A program made the position numbers and the translations under genes. From Photobacterium proteolyticum (GTDB lineage Bacteria; Pseudomonadota; Gammaproteobacteria; Enterobacterales; Vibrionaceae): 64,000 nt of DNA. Below, one piece after another: positions 46,138 to 54,033 of this stretch. The stretch lies in contig NZ_MJIL01000053.1 of assembly GCF_001939735.1 (NCBI RefSeq), positions 62,391 through 126,390 on the forward strand. Reading direction: 5' to 3'. Numbering within the stretch: the stretch's first letter is position 1; each line of letters begins with the position of its first letter. The notes below the pieces were generated by a model that had not been told where the DNA came from, searched no databases, and worked only from the letters and a program-made list of their open reading frames with translations.

Positions 46138-46881
46138 ATGGCCGACTGGATCCCCGCGAAGGTTATCACCAATCGTCACTGGAATAGTGACCTGTTTAGC
46201 CTTGTCTTGCATGCAAATATAGAGCCTTTCAAGGCTGGGCAGTTTACCAAGCTTGGATTGGAAATTGACGGCAAAATGGTCCAGCGAGCCTACTCCTTTG
46301 TCAATCCCCCCAGCGATAACAATATAGAGATCTATGCTACCCGGGTTGCCGACGGCCTGCTCTCCCCACGCCTCCATGCCCTTGATAGCGGGGACACCGT
46401 GTTTATTTCAGCACGGGCCAATGGCTATTTCACTCTCAATGAAGTCCCCGACAGCGAACACCTATGGCTGCTGGCGACCGGAACCGCTATCGGCCCCTAC
46501 CTGTCTATCCTGCGTGAAGCCGATGTCTGGCGCCGATTCCGCAAGGTCGTGCTGATCCATGCTGTTCGCTACGCCGCCGATCTCAGTTATCAGGCTGAAA
46601 TTAACGAGCTCAAGGCACAGTATCCGGAGCAATTGATCGTCCAGCCCTTTGTCAGCCGTGAGCCTGCCCCCTTATCGCTTCCGGGCCGGATCCCGCTGGC
46701 GATAGCCGATGGCATGCTGGAGCGCCATATCGGCCTGCCGCTCAGCCCCGAAAAAAGTCAGATCATGCTTTGCGGTAATCCGGAAATGGTCCGGGAAACC
46801 AAGGCCGTGCTGGAATCCATGGGCTTTACCAAGAACCTGCGTCGCAAGCCCGGCCAAATCACCATGGAGCACTACTGGTAA
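46138..46881 (+). CDS. fpr: Ferredoxin-NADP reductase
   Basis: FAD enzyme that passes electrons between NADPH and ferredoxin or flavodoxin. The 247 residues show the FAD motif RAYSFVNPP, the pyrophosphate region LLATGTAIGPYLSIL, the NADP-binding VLIHAVRYAADLSYQAEI and MLCGNPEMVRETKAVLESMG. The C-terminus MEHYW has the terminal aromatic residue of the enteric Fpr type. It has a strong AGGAGATT ribosome site. Confidence 0.96.
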   Translation: MADWIPAKVITNRHWNSDLFSLVLHANIEPFKAGQFTKLGLEIDGKMVQRAYSFVNPPSDNNIEIYATRVADGLLSPRLHALDSGDTVFISARANGYFTLNEVPDSEHLWLLATGTAIGPYLSILREADVWRRFRKVVLIHAVRYAADLSYQAEINELKAQYPEQLIVQPFVSREPAPLSLPGRIPLAIADGMLERHIGLPLSPEKSQIMLCGNPEMVRETKAVLESMGFTKNLRRKPGQITMEHYW

Positions 46882-46945
46882 GCATTAGCTAACGGTCAAG
46901 GGTCACCTTGTATCACTGCAATCTCATGCAACGTCTCACAATTGA

Positions 46946-46970
46946 GTCAGTCCGCAACAAACGGACTGGC
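46946..46970 (+). terminator. Possible fpr terminator hairpin
   Basis: AGTCAGTCCG / CGGACTGGCT pair over 10 positions with one G-U around CAACAAA, 65 bp after fpr. The following T content is weak. Confidence 0.45.
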
Positions 46971-47062
46971 TACCTTTAAAGGCATAACACATACCAGCCC
47001 ACTCATCGTTCAGGGTGAATCTCGTGGGTATAAACGCCGGTGGCGAGATTGGGGGATACGTT

Positions 47063-47410
47063 ATGCAAGATTTACCTTCCTTTGATGAATTACGAGCAAT
47101 GGCGGAACAGGCACCGGACGATCTAGAAGCACTACGGCTGTCGATGAGTGAAGCAATCATCAGCAATGCCAGTACCGAAATGCAACCCAGGCTCCGGGCC
47201 CAAATGAGCCATATCAACCAGGTCATTGCCAAGGGGAAAAACCCCAACCACACCAACATACTGCTGATGGCCGAACTGCAGGTACAGCTAAAACGCTTTG
47301 CCCAGGCACTAAACGCGCCTGAGACGCTAACGGAACACCAGGCGAAGATAATGCCCTTCTCCCCCCCGTCAAAGAAGCAAGAGGTGTTGCCCCAGCAACG
47401 GGAAGAGTGA
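47063..47410 (+). CDS. DUF3135 family protein
   Basis: 115 residues from MQDLPSFDELRAMAEQAPDDLEALRLSMSEAII, with GGGGGA seven bases upstream deciding the start. This pattern is the DUF3135 family of vibrios and relatives; its function is unknown. The sequence is largely helical and soluble, with a Pro/Gln/Lys-rich tail. It converges on the isomerase gene with a 17-bp gap. Confidence 0.75.
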   Translation: MQDLPSFDELRAMAEQAPDDLEALRLSMSEAIISNASTEMQPRLRAQMSHINQVIAKGKNPNHTNILLMAELQVQLKRFAQALNAPETLTEHQAKIMPFSPPSKKQEVLPQQREE

Positions 47411-47427
47411 GCCTGCTGGCAGCGAGG

Positions 47428-47775
47428 TTAGCAACTCACCTTGATAAAGCTGTCACGATCCATATCGCGCACATCGACAGTCAGGCTATTGATGGTACTT
47501 GCATGCTGCTCCAACACCGATATCAAGCTTCTGGCCAGCTCCCGCTTTTGCTCTGTAGTGCGCCCCGACAGCATACTCAGCTCGATATGGATAAAGGTAT
47601 TGAGATCTCCCTCAGTGCCTACCAGCCAGGTATGACAGGGATAACTGCGACATTTAACTGAGTCGGGCTCAAACAGGCCGCATGTTAATAAGATTTGGTG
47701 TAAGTCTTCCAACAACCCCGGTACATTGACACGTTCGGCAACCGGATCGGCATATTCCATGACAAGATTCGGCAC
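47428..47775 (-). CDS. 5-carboxymethyl-2-hydroxymuconate isomerase-like tautomerase
   Basis: 115 residues if started at the GTG at 47775, which yields M-PNLVMEYADPVAERVNVPGLLEDL. This start has GGAGG five bases upstream and places a proline directly after the initiator Met, the catalytic Pro1 of the tautomerase superfamily. An ATG at 47787 would bury that proline. Later segments (CHTWLVGTEGDLNTFIHIELSMLSGRT) align with HpcD-type CHM isomerases. No other homoprotocatechuate-pathway gene is nearby, so the true substrate is open. Confidence 0.8.
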   Translation of the reverse strand: MPNLVMEYADPVAERVNVPGLLEDLHQILLTCGLFEPDSVKCRSYPCHTWLVGTEGDLNTFIHIELSMLSGRTTEQKRELARSLISVLEQHASTINSLTVDVRDMDRDSFIKVSC

Positions 47776-48153
47776 ATCTTCCTCCATGACGTTAAGAAAT
47801 GCTGTTAATCGTTGAAAATACAGGAAACTGTATCCCAGAAGACCCAACTTACCTGATCTATTGCTGACAAGCCAAGCAATTAGGTTGTTTTTCAACCATT
47901 GATCACTGTCTTTTTCTGCTTTTTTTATCTGCTAAAATAAATTATTTAAAATTATTTTCAGCCGAGAGTTCACTTTTTCTGTTGAAAAAGGTACAACCAA
48001 GCACAGAAATGATTTTGGACAGTAAAAGTATCAGCCTAGGCTGTTATATTTTTACAAAATGGCTGGATACCAAACAGCATAGTTGTCTGATCAGATCAGA
48101 GAATTACGCTTTTTGGTATTATTTTTTACATCAAATTGATTTGGAGAAAAGCT
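47776..48153. other. Divergent intergenic region before tpiA
   Basis: A 378-bp AT-rich stretch with the tpiA promoter region, a perfect 12-bp palindrome CAGCCTAGGCTG and the long inverted repeat at 48067-48119. No gene is seen. Confidence 0.65.
48067..48119. repeat. 53-nt near-perfect inverted repeat before tpiA
   Basis: 26-nt arms around a single central A (48093): 22 Watson-Crick pairs and one G-U out of 26. The outer ends are ATACCAAA / TTTGGTAT and the core is TCTGATC-A-GATCAGA. The right arm is followed by TATTTTTTAC, so as RNA it resembles an intrinsic terminator 35 nt before the tpiA start codon. Confidence 0.85.
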
Positions 48154-48924
48154 ATGCGCCATCCTGTGGTTATGGGTAACTGGAAGCTAAACGGTAGCAA
48201 GGAAATGGTATCTAACCTACTTAAGGGCCTTGATGCTGAACTTAAAGGTGTTGAAGGTGTTGACGTAGCAGTAGCTCCACCAGCAATGTACCTTGACCTG
48301 GCTGAGCAGCTAATCGGCAAAGGTGAAAGCAAAATCATCCTTGGTGCACAGAATGTCGACGTTAACGCGAGCGGCGCATTCACAGGTGATATCTCTCCTG
48401 AGATGCTAAAAGACTTCGGTGCAAGCCACATCATCATCGGCCACTCTGAGCGTCGTGAATACCACAGCGAGTCAGACGAGTTCGTAGCGAAGAAATTTGC
48501 TTTCCTAAAAGAGCACGGCCTGACACCTGTTCTTTGTATCGGTGAATCTGAAGCTCAGAACGAAGCTGGCGAAACTGTTGCAGTGTGTGCTCGTCAGATC
48601 GATGCTGTGATCAACACCCAAGGCGTTGAAGCCCTGGACGGTGCAATCATCGCTTATGAACCAATCTGGGCAATCGGCACTGGTAAAGCAGCGACAGCTG
48701 ACGATGCACAGCGTATTCACGCAGCTATCCGTGCACACATCGCTGAGAAGAGCGAAGAAGTAGCCAAGAAAGTTGTTATCCAGTACGGCGGTTCTGTTAA
48801 GCCTGAAAACGCTGAAGCATACTTCGCACAGCCGGACATCGACGGTGCGCTAGTTGGCGGTGCGGCACTGAATGCAGAAAGCTTCGCAGCTATCGCTAAA
48901 GCAGCAGCTAAAGCGAAAAAATAA
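48154..48924 (+). CDS. tpiA: Triosephosphate isomerase
   Basis: Interconverts dihydroxyacetone phosphate and glyceraldehyde-3-phosphate. The start is [18 protein letters not shown] with GGAG upstream (256 residues). Catalytic residues lie in NWKLNG (Lys), [11 protein letters not shown] (His) and [16 protein letters not shown] (Glu and the flexible loop); the phosphate loop is [13 protein letters not shown] (here IQYGGSVKP). It has a terminator. The long hairpin upstream suggests leader control. Confidence 0.98.
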   Translation: MRHPVVMGNWKLNGSKEMVSNLLKGLDAELKGVEGVDVAVAPPAMYLDLAEQLIGKGESKIILGAQNVDVNASGAFTGDISPEMLKDFGASHIIIGHSERREYHSESDEFVAKKFAFLKEHGLTPVLCIGESEAQNEAGETVAVCARQIDAVINTQGVEALDGAIIAYEPIWAIGTGKAATADDAQRIHAAIRAHIAEKSEEVAKKVVIQYGGSVKPENAEAYFAQPDIDGALVGGAALNAESFAAIAKAAAKAKK

Positions 48925-48948
48925 TCAACCTTGATTATCAAGCATAAC

Positions 48949-48974
48949 AAAGGCCACCTTCGGGTGGCCTTTTT
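48949..48974 (+). terminator. tpiA terminator
   Basis: AAAGGCCACC-TTCG-GGTGGCC followed by TTTTT. Confidence 0.92.
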
Positions 48975-48998
48975 AATGGACGGCACAGCAACAAAAAC

Positions 48999-49027
48999 AA
49001 AAAAGCCGACTCTAAAGTCGGCTTTTA
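48999..49027 (-). terminator. pfkA terminator
   Basis: On the minus strand AAAAGCCGACT-TTAG-AGTCGGCTTTTTT followed by GTTTTTG, 20 bp after the pfkA stop. Confidence 0.9.
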
Positions 49028-49047
49028 TCTATCAAGTAAAACCTGTC

Positions 49048-50010
49048 TTAGAACAGTTTGTCAGCCAGATCGTACAGATCTTTGCGAACCGGACGCTTCA
49101 TGTTTTCAATCGCATCGATGATGTCGTGGTGAACCATTTTTTCATTCTGGATACCCACACAGCGACCGCCGTGACCTTCCTGCAACAGCTCAACCGCATA
49201 CGCACCCATGCGAGATGCAAGAATACGGTCAAATGCCGTTGGCTGTCCGCCACGCTGAATGTGACCAAGCACGGTCGCGCGCGTTTCACGGCCCGTTTCA
49301 TCTTCAATGTACTTCGCCAGCTCGTTGGCATCCGTCATCAGCTCAGTCAGTGCGATAATCGCATGCTTCTTGCCTTTGTAGATCCCTTCTTTGATCTTCG
49401 CCAGCAGCTCTTCTTTGTTCAGGCCTGTTTCCGGTGTGATGATATATTCACAACCACCGGCAATCGCAGACATCAGGGTAAGATCACCACAGTGACGCCC
49501 CATGACCTCAACAATTGAGATACGCTGGTGAGAAGAAGACGTATCACGCAGACGGTCAATGGCATCAATAACCGTGTTCAGTGCCGTTAGGTAACCGATC
49601 GTGTAATCAGTTCCTGCTACGTCATTATCAATGGTGCCCGGCAGACCGATACATGGATAGCCCATTTCAGTCAGCTTCTTCGCCCCCATGTACGAACCGT
49701 CACCGCCGATCACAACCAGTGCGTCGATACCGTGAATTTTCAGGTTCTCGATAGCCTGTGCACGTACCTTCTCGTCTTTAAACTCAGGAAAACGTGCTGA
49801 ACCCAGGAATGTACCACCCTTATTGATCACATCTGACACGCTAGAGCGAGTCAGCTTTTCAATACGGTTCTGATGCAGGCCCTGATAGCCGTCATATACA
49901 CCATAAACTTCCAGGCCTTCTGACAATGCAGCACGAACAACACCGCGAACCGCCGCATTCATACCAGGTGCGTCACCACCACTGGTCAATACACCAATCT
50001 TTTTAATCAT
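49048..50010 (-). CDS. pfkA: 6-phosphofructokinase, ATP-dependent
   Basis: Committed step of glycolysis. The 320 residues have [18 protein letters not shown] (ATP site), the catalytic [16 protein letters not shown], effector and substrate residues [13 protein letters not shown] and [16 protein letters not shown]. The length and motifs match E. coli PfkA. A strongly foldable leader lies 41-102 nt before the start codon. In E. coli fieF lies between pfkA and cpxP; it is absent here. Confidence 0.98.
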   Translation of the reverse strand: MIKKIGVLTSGGDAPGMNAAVRGVVRAALSEGLEVYGVYDGYQGLHQNRIEKLTRSSVSDVINKGGTFLGSARFPEFKDEKVRAQAIENLKIHGIDALVVIGGDGSYMGAKKLTEMGYPCIGLPGTIDNDVAGTDYTIGYLTALNTVIDAIDRLRDTSSSHQRISIVEVMGRHCGDLTLMSAIAGGCEYIITPETGLNKEELLAKIKEGIYKGKKHAIIALTELMTDANELAKYIEDETGRETRATVLGHIQRGGQPTAFDRILASRMGAYAVELLQEGHGGRCVGIQNEKMVHHDIIDAIENMKRPVRKDLYDLADKLF

Positions 50011-50050
50011 GGTTACCCTCTGACTTTGGGAATTGAAAAATCAAATCCGG

Positions 50051-50112
50051 CACGAGTTACCGAGGTTCCCCCTCTCGGCACCATAAGCCGACATGCCGGG
50101 CTTATGCTCGTG
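50051..50112 (-). promoter_or_regulatory. Predicted three-way-junction RNA in the pfkA leader
   Basis: Read on the minus strand: closing helix CACGAG (50112-50107) / CTCGTG (50056-50051); second helix CATAAGCC (50106-50099) / GGCTTATG (50089-50082) with a 9-nt loop; third helix CCGAG (50078-50074) / CTCGG (50064-50060) with a G-rich loop. The joining segments are 0, 3 and 3 nt. All helices are perfect, and the element ends 41 nt before the pfkA start. Confidence 0.6.
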
Positions 50113-50521
50113 TAAACTGTAACTTTCCTACTAATGTAGAAGTATTACAATTTTGATAAAAAATTTTGTTGATTCATATCACGATCATCCCTGACTTCAG
50201 CCAGCAGCATGATATTTGCCTGATCCGACAACGGATATGAAACGAAACTGTTAGCGTTCTGGTTGACGACCAAGGAGATACCGCCTACAAGGCCTCATCA
50301 TGCCTTAAGTATATATCCTGCCATCAGAGCCACCAGTTGTGCATCTAGGGAGAGTGATAACCGCGGGCGACTGTGCATTTTCATCCATGATAATCACACC
50401 TATTCATAGCACTCACTGGGCAATGTCACGCAGTATAGCTTTTTTACGGTGAAAATTAATAACAAAAATAGTAGAGAAAGGTAATTTACTGAGGGATTTA
50501 TTGGTTTGAGTAACGAAATGC

Positions 50522-50550
50522 AAGCCGCAACCTAGGCTGCGGCTTCGTCA
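50522..50550 (-). terminator. Possible cpxP terminator
   Basis: AAGCCGCA-GCCTAGGT-TGCGGCTT on the minus strand, 13 bp after cpxP, followed by GCATTTCG. The stem is good but the T-run is short. Confidence 0.6.
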
Positions 50551-50562
50551 GTGAGAGCCAAC

Positions 50563-51075
50563 TTACTGATTCTTTTCGGCCCAGCGAGCCTGGCACTGTT
50601 CTGCACGATCGGCCTGTAGCTGCTGGTATTTTTCTTTTTGCTCGGCGGTCAGAATGTTTAGCATTTCATGACGCTTCTTCATCATGGTGATCCGGCGTTC
50701 AACCTGCTGTTCTGACATCTGCTGAGCCAGTTCGCGGACCGCATTTTCGTCAAAATCAGCGGCCAGCAGCAAGGACTGCATTTTCTGGTGGTTCGCCTGC
50801 ATTACGGCACGCTGCTCACCGAAACTGTCTTTCATCGCATCGCGGTTGGCTTCGCGCATATCCTTCATTTGCTGCTTCTGCTCATCGGTCAGGTCAAGCT
50901 TGCGGAAAACCTTGTAGCCCTCTTTCATACCGCAGCCACCTTTACCACCATGATAGCCACCATGATAGCCACCATGGTGACCATCCTTACCGCCGCCAAA
51001 AGCCAGCGCAGAGGCAGAACCGAGAGCCAGAGGAAGCGCGATTGCCATTATCAGTGTTTTCTTGAATGTAGTCAT
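50563..51075 (-). CDS. cpxP: Periplasmic CpxP/Spy-family protein with His/Gly-rich N-terminus
   Basis: Periplasmic adaptor that binds the CpxA sensor and damps the envelope stress response. The ATG at 51075 has GGAG nine bases upstream; a TTG at 51090 is less likely. The 170 residues have a signal peptide (LIMAIALPLALGSASALA) and the paired LTxxQ-type motifs LDLTDEQKQQMKDM and LNILTAEQKEKYQQL. After the signal peptide lies an unusual GGGKDGHHGGYHGGYHGGKGG stretch plus a Cys, which looks metal-binding. It diverges from cpxRA, with a CpxR box between. Confidence 0.88.
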   Translation of the reverse strand: MTTFKKTLIMAIALPLALGSASALAFGGGKDGHHGGYHGGYHGGKGGCGMKEGYKVFRKLDLTDEQKQQMKDMREANRDAMKDSFGEQRAVMQANHQKMQSLLLAADFDENAVRELAQQMSEQQVERRITMMKKRHEMLNILTAEQKEKYQQLQADRAEQCQARWAEKNQ

Positions 51076-51152
51076 GATGTTCTTCTCCAAATGTCCGTCA
51101 GCGGGTATGAGTTAAGAATAACGACCACAAGGTAAACTGCTGTCTAAAGAAC

Positions 51153-51167
51153 GTAAAACTGCGTAAA
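51153..51167. promoter_or_regulatory. Perfect CpxR box
   Basis: GTAAA-ACTGC-GTAAA matches the CpxR consensus GTAAA-N5-GTAAA exactly. It lies in the divergent cpxP-cpxR region, 78 bp from cpxP and 116 bp from cpxR. Confidence 0.88.
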
Positions 51168-51282
51168 GCCAACTGACATTAACTTGGTTCCCGCAGCTAG
51201 ATTAGCGATACTGAGGCTATCTCATTCATCCTGTCACGTATTTACCTACATAGGGCGAGACTGAAACAATAAGGTAGCTAAC

Positions 51283-51978
51283 ATGGCAAAAATTTTGCTG
51301 GTCGACGACGATACGGAGCTGACCTCACTACTCAGCGATATCCTCGAAATGGAGGGGTTCGAGATCCTGGAGGCCAACAACGGCGAGCAGGGCCTCAGCA
51401 AAGTCGATGACAGTATCGATCTGATCCTGCTCGATGTCATGATGCCGAAAATGAACGGCACCGAAATGCTGCGTAAACTCAGGGAAAGCTACTCGACACC
51501 GGTACTCATGCTGACAGCGAAAGGCGAAGAGATTGACCGGGTGCTGGGGCTGGAACTCGGTGCCGATGACTACCTGCCCAAACCCTTCAGTGATCGTGAG
51601 CTGCTGGCACGGATGCGCGCTATTTTGCGCCGGACACAAATTGCCGGTAACGACTCGCGCAATAATACCCCTGACTGCCTGACCTATCAGGATATTGATA
51701 TCTATCCGGGGCGACAGGAAGTCTTCTGCAAGGGAATGCCGATAGAAATGACCGGCACCGAACTGGCCTTGCTGAGTTACTTTATTCAGCATCCGGGCAA
51801 AATCATTGCCAAGAATGAACTCAGCCTTGAGGTGCTGGGCAAGCGTCTGGCTCAGTTCGATCGTGCCATTGATATGCATGTATCGAACCTACGCAAAAAA
51901 CTGCCTGAGCGTACTGACGGCAAACCTCGCATCAAGACCCTTCGCGGTAAAGGCTACCTATTAGTCGAGGAAATATAA
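51283..51978 (+). CDS. cpxR: Response regulator CpxR
   Basis: OmpR-family transcription factor for envelope stress. The 231 residues begin MAKILLVDDDTELTSLL. The phosphoacceptor is Asp51 in LILLDVMMPKMNG, with the switch residues in MLTAKGEE and the conserved Lys in LPKPFSDREL. The C-terminal winged helix (TGTELALLSYFIQHPGKII ... RAIDMHVSNLRKKL) completes it. It is transcribed with cpxA; a 52-bp gap lies between them. Confidence 0.97.
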   Translation: MAKILLVDDDTELTSLLSDILEMEGFEILEANNGEQGLSKVDDSIDLILLDVMMPKMNGTEMLRKLRESYSTPVLMLTAKGEEIDRVLGLELGADDYLPKPFSDRELLARMRAILRRTQIAGNDSRNNTPDCLTYQDIDIYPGRQEVFCKGMPIEMTGTELALLSYFIQHPGKIIAKNELSLEVLGKRLAQFDRAIDMHVSNLRKKLPERTDGKPRIKTLRGKGYLLVEEI

Positions 51979-52030
51979 TGCAGCCCGGTACACTGGCAGT
52001 TAACCGACGCGGCCAACAAGGAGGCAGATA

Positions 52031-53392
52031 ATGAAGCTACCTCGTTTTTCCAGCCTGTATGGCCGGATTTTCGCCGTATTCTGGCTGACCCTGCTGATTG
52101 TCGTCGTGACAGTTTTGTTGCTACCCAACCTCGATCCCCGGGCCCAGCATACGATACCGGAACGCCAGCAGAAGCGGTTTCAGGAGTCGGCACTGAGCAT
52201 TGCCGAGAAAATCACCCGCGACAGGGGACCGCTCAAATACAGGTTACAGCGATTTACCAACCACGACCGACACAAGGGATTTCAGCTTTATTTCACCACC
52301 GAAGAAGGTGAAATTATTACGCCGGATGGCCGCAACAAGGCACTGCGTAATTTTATCACCATGGCCGATAGCCCTAGTTCGCCGAAACAAAAGCTTTACG
52401 GGCGCTGGATGATGGCCGGGCCGTTTGCCTTCAGCTACGAGCAACAAACCGTGCTGATGTATGTCGGCCGGGTCTCGCGCAAGCCTCCGCCATTTTTTGT
52501 TCAGATTCTGGATAAACCGTTCCAGCTGCTTCTCGTCACAATGCTGGTCAGTACGCCCCTGCTACTCTGGCTCGCATGGGCGATCAGTATGCCGGCCCGT
52601 CGACTGCAACAGGCCGCAGAGCGGGTGGCAACCGGGCAGTTCGAGGCTGATCCGAAGCTGGAAGCCGGGCCGAGGGAGTTCAAGCAGGCCGGGGCCAGCT
52701 TCAATCAGATGGTTCAGGCCATCAACCAGATGATCGGGGGTCAGCAGCGGCTGCTGTCGGATATCTCCCATGAGCTGCGCTCGCCGCTAACCCGCCTGAG
52801 AATGGCTACCGCCCTGGCCCAACGCAAGCAGGGAGAGAGCAAAGAGCTCAGCCGTATCGATACCGAGGCAGAGCGGCTGGAAAAGATGATCAGCGAACTG
52901 CTGGAACTGTCGCGAATGCAGGTCAACAGCCATGAGCTTCGCGAACACTCCGATGCACGCAGCCTATGGTATGAGATGTTGGAAGATGCCCGTTTCGAGG
53001 CCGAGCAAAACAACAAAGTTTTCAAAGTCAATGACCTGGGCGAATGGCCTGTCAGCGGAAATCCCAACCTGCTGATCAGCGCCCTGGAAAATGTCGTTCG
53101 CAATGCTATCAAATACGGCAACGATGTCATAGAGGTCAACTTCAGTGTCAGGGACCACACCCTCAATATCGTCATCGACGATAACGGTGAAGGGGTGCCC
53201 GACAATGAACTGGATGATATTTTCCGTCCGTTCTACCGGGTTTCGACGGCACGGGACCGCAGTAGCGGCGGCACCGGGCTGGGACTGGCCATTACCGAGA
53301 GCGCCATCCGCCAGCATAGCGGTACCATCATGGCCAGCCGCAGTCCACTTGGCGGGCTACGGATCACCATCACCCTGCCCCTGACTCTCTAA
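52031..53392 (+). CDS. cpxA: Envelope stress sensor kinase CpxA
   Basis: Inner-membrane histidine kinase. The 453 residues have a first span (IFAVFWLTLLIVVVTVLLLP), a periplasmic sensor domain, a second span (LLLVTMLVSTPLLLWLAWAI) and a HAMP domain. The phosphoaccepting His247 lies in SDISHELRSPLTRLRMA, followed by the N box ENVVRNAIKYG and the G boxes IDDNGEGVPD and GGTGLGLAI. AAGGAGG lies upstream of the ATG. Confidence 0.97.
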   Translation: MKLPRFSSLYGRIFAVFWLTLLIVVVTVLLLPNLDPRAQHTIPERQQKRFQESALSIAEKITRDRGPLKYRLQRFTNHDRHKGFQLYFTTEEGEIITPDGRNKALRNFITMADSPSSPKQKLYGRWMMAGPFAFSYEQQTVLMYVGRVSRKPPPFFVQILDKPFQLLLVTMLVSTPLLLWLAWAISMPARRLQQAAERVATGQFEADPKLEAGPREFKQAGASFNQMVQAINQMIGGQQRLLSDISHELRSPLTRLRMATALAQRKQGESKELSRIDTEAERLEKMISELLELSRMQVNSHELREHSDARSLWYEMLEDARFEAEQNNKVFKVNDLGEWPVSGNPNLLISALENVVRNAIKYGNDVIEVNFSVRDHTLNIVIDDNGEGVPDNELDDIFRPFYRVSTARDRSSGGTGLGLAITESAIRQHSGTIMASRSPLGGLRITITLPLTL

Positions 53393-53490
53393 TCAACCGG
53401 CATAACTGCATGGCTTTCAGACAATCTGCTGTCTGAAAGCCTGCTTTTTTCGCTACAATATGGCCAAATTTGCAAACTGACAGCCAGACA

Positions 53491-53955
53491 ATGTTTGATA
53501 TCGCCCTGTACGAACCTGAAATCGCCCCCAATACGGGCAATATAATTCGCCTATGCGCCAACTGCGGTGCCAACCTGCACCTGATCGAGCCGCTCGGTTT
53601 TGACCTGGAAGAAAAGAAACTACGTCGTGCCGGGCTGGATTATCACGATCTGGCGCACGTTCATCGCCACAAAAACTTCGATGCCTTCATGGCGGCGATG
53701 GAAAACCGTCGGATTTTTGCCTGTACCACCAAAACCACCAACTTCCATACCAACGCCAAGTTCGAAGAAGGGGATGTGCTGTTGTTCGGTCCGGAAACCC
53801 GTGGCCTGCCAGCCGAGCTGATTGACAGCCTGCCACTCGAGCAGCGCCTGCGTATCCCAATGCATCCGGACAGTCGCAGTCTGAACCTGTCCAATGCCGC
53901 CGCCATCATCGGTTACGAAGCCTGGCGTCAGCTTGGATTTAAAGGGGCGGTATAG
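53491..53955 (+). CDS. trmL: tRNA (cytidine/uridine-2'-O-)-methyltransferase TrmL
   Basis: SPOUT-family enzyme that methylates the 2'-O of nucleotide 34 in leucine tRNAs. The start is [21 protein letters not shown] (154 residues). The knotted SAM-binding site is seen in [37 protein letters not shown]. It converges on cysE across a bidirectional terminator. Confidence 0.96.
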   Translation: MFDIALYEPEIAPNTGNIIRLCANCGANLHLIEPLGFDLEEKKLRRAGLDYHDLAHVHRHKNFDAFMAAMENRRIFACTTKTTNFHTNAKFEEGDVLLFGPETRGLPAELIDSLPLEQRLRIPMHPDSRSLNLSNAAAIIGYEAWRQLGFKGAV

Positions 53956-53976
53956 ATCAACCTCCCGATAAGAAAC

Positions 53977-54009
53977 AAAAAAGCGAGAGCCGTTAAACTC
54001 TCGCTTTTG
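53977..54009. terminator. Bidirectional terminator trmL / cysE
   Basis: AAAAAAGCGAGAG ... CTCTCGCTTTT with a 7-8 nt loop between converging genes. Confidence 0.88.
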
Positions 54010-54033
54010 CTATCTGGAACCACAACACCGTAC

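Larger units (their letters stand above)
50011..50562. other. Intergenic region pfkA-cpxP
   Basis: A 552-bp region holding the pfkA leader and promoter and the cpxP hairpin. TGAAACG at 50238-50244 resembles a Cra half-site but lies 228 bp from pfkA. No trace of fieF is recognisable. Confidence 0.6.

Noticed and set aside
50238-50244. TGAAACG as a Cra operator for pfkA
   Set aside because: Only a half-site matches, and it is 228 bp from the start codon, beyond the likely promoter.
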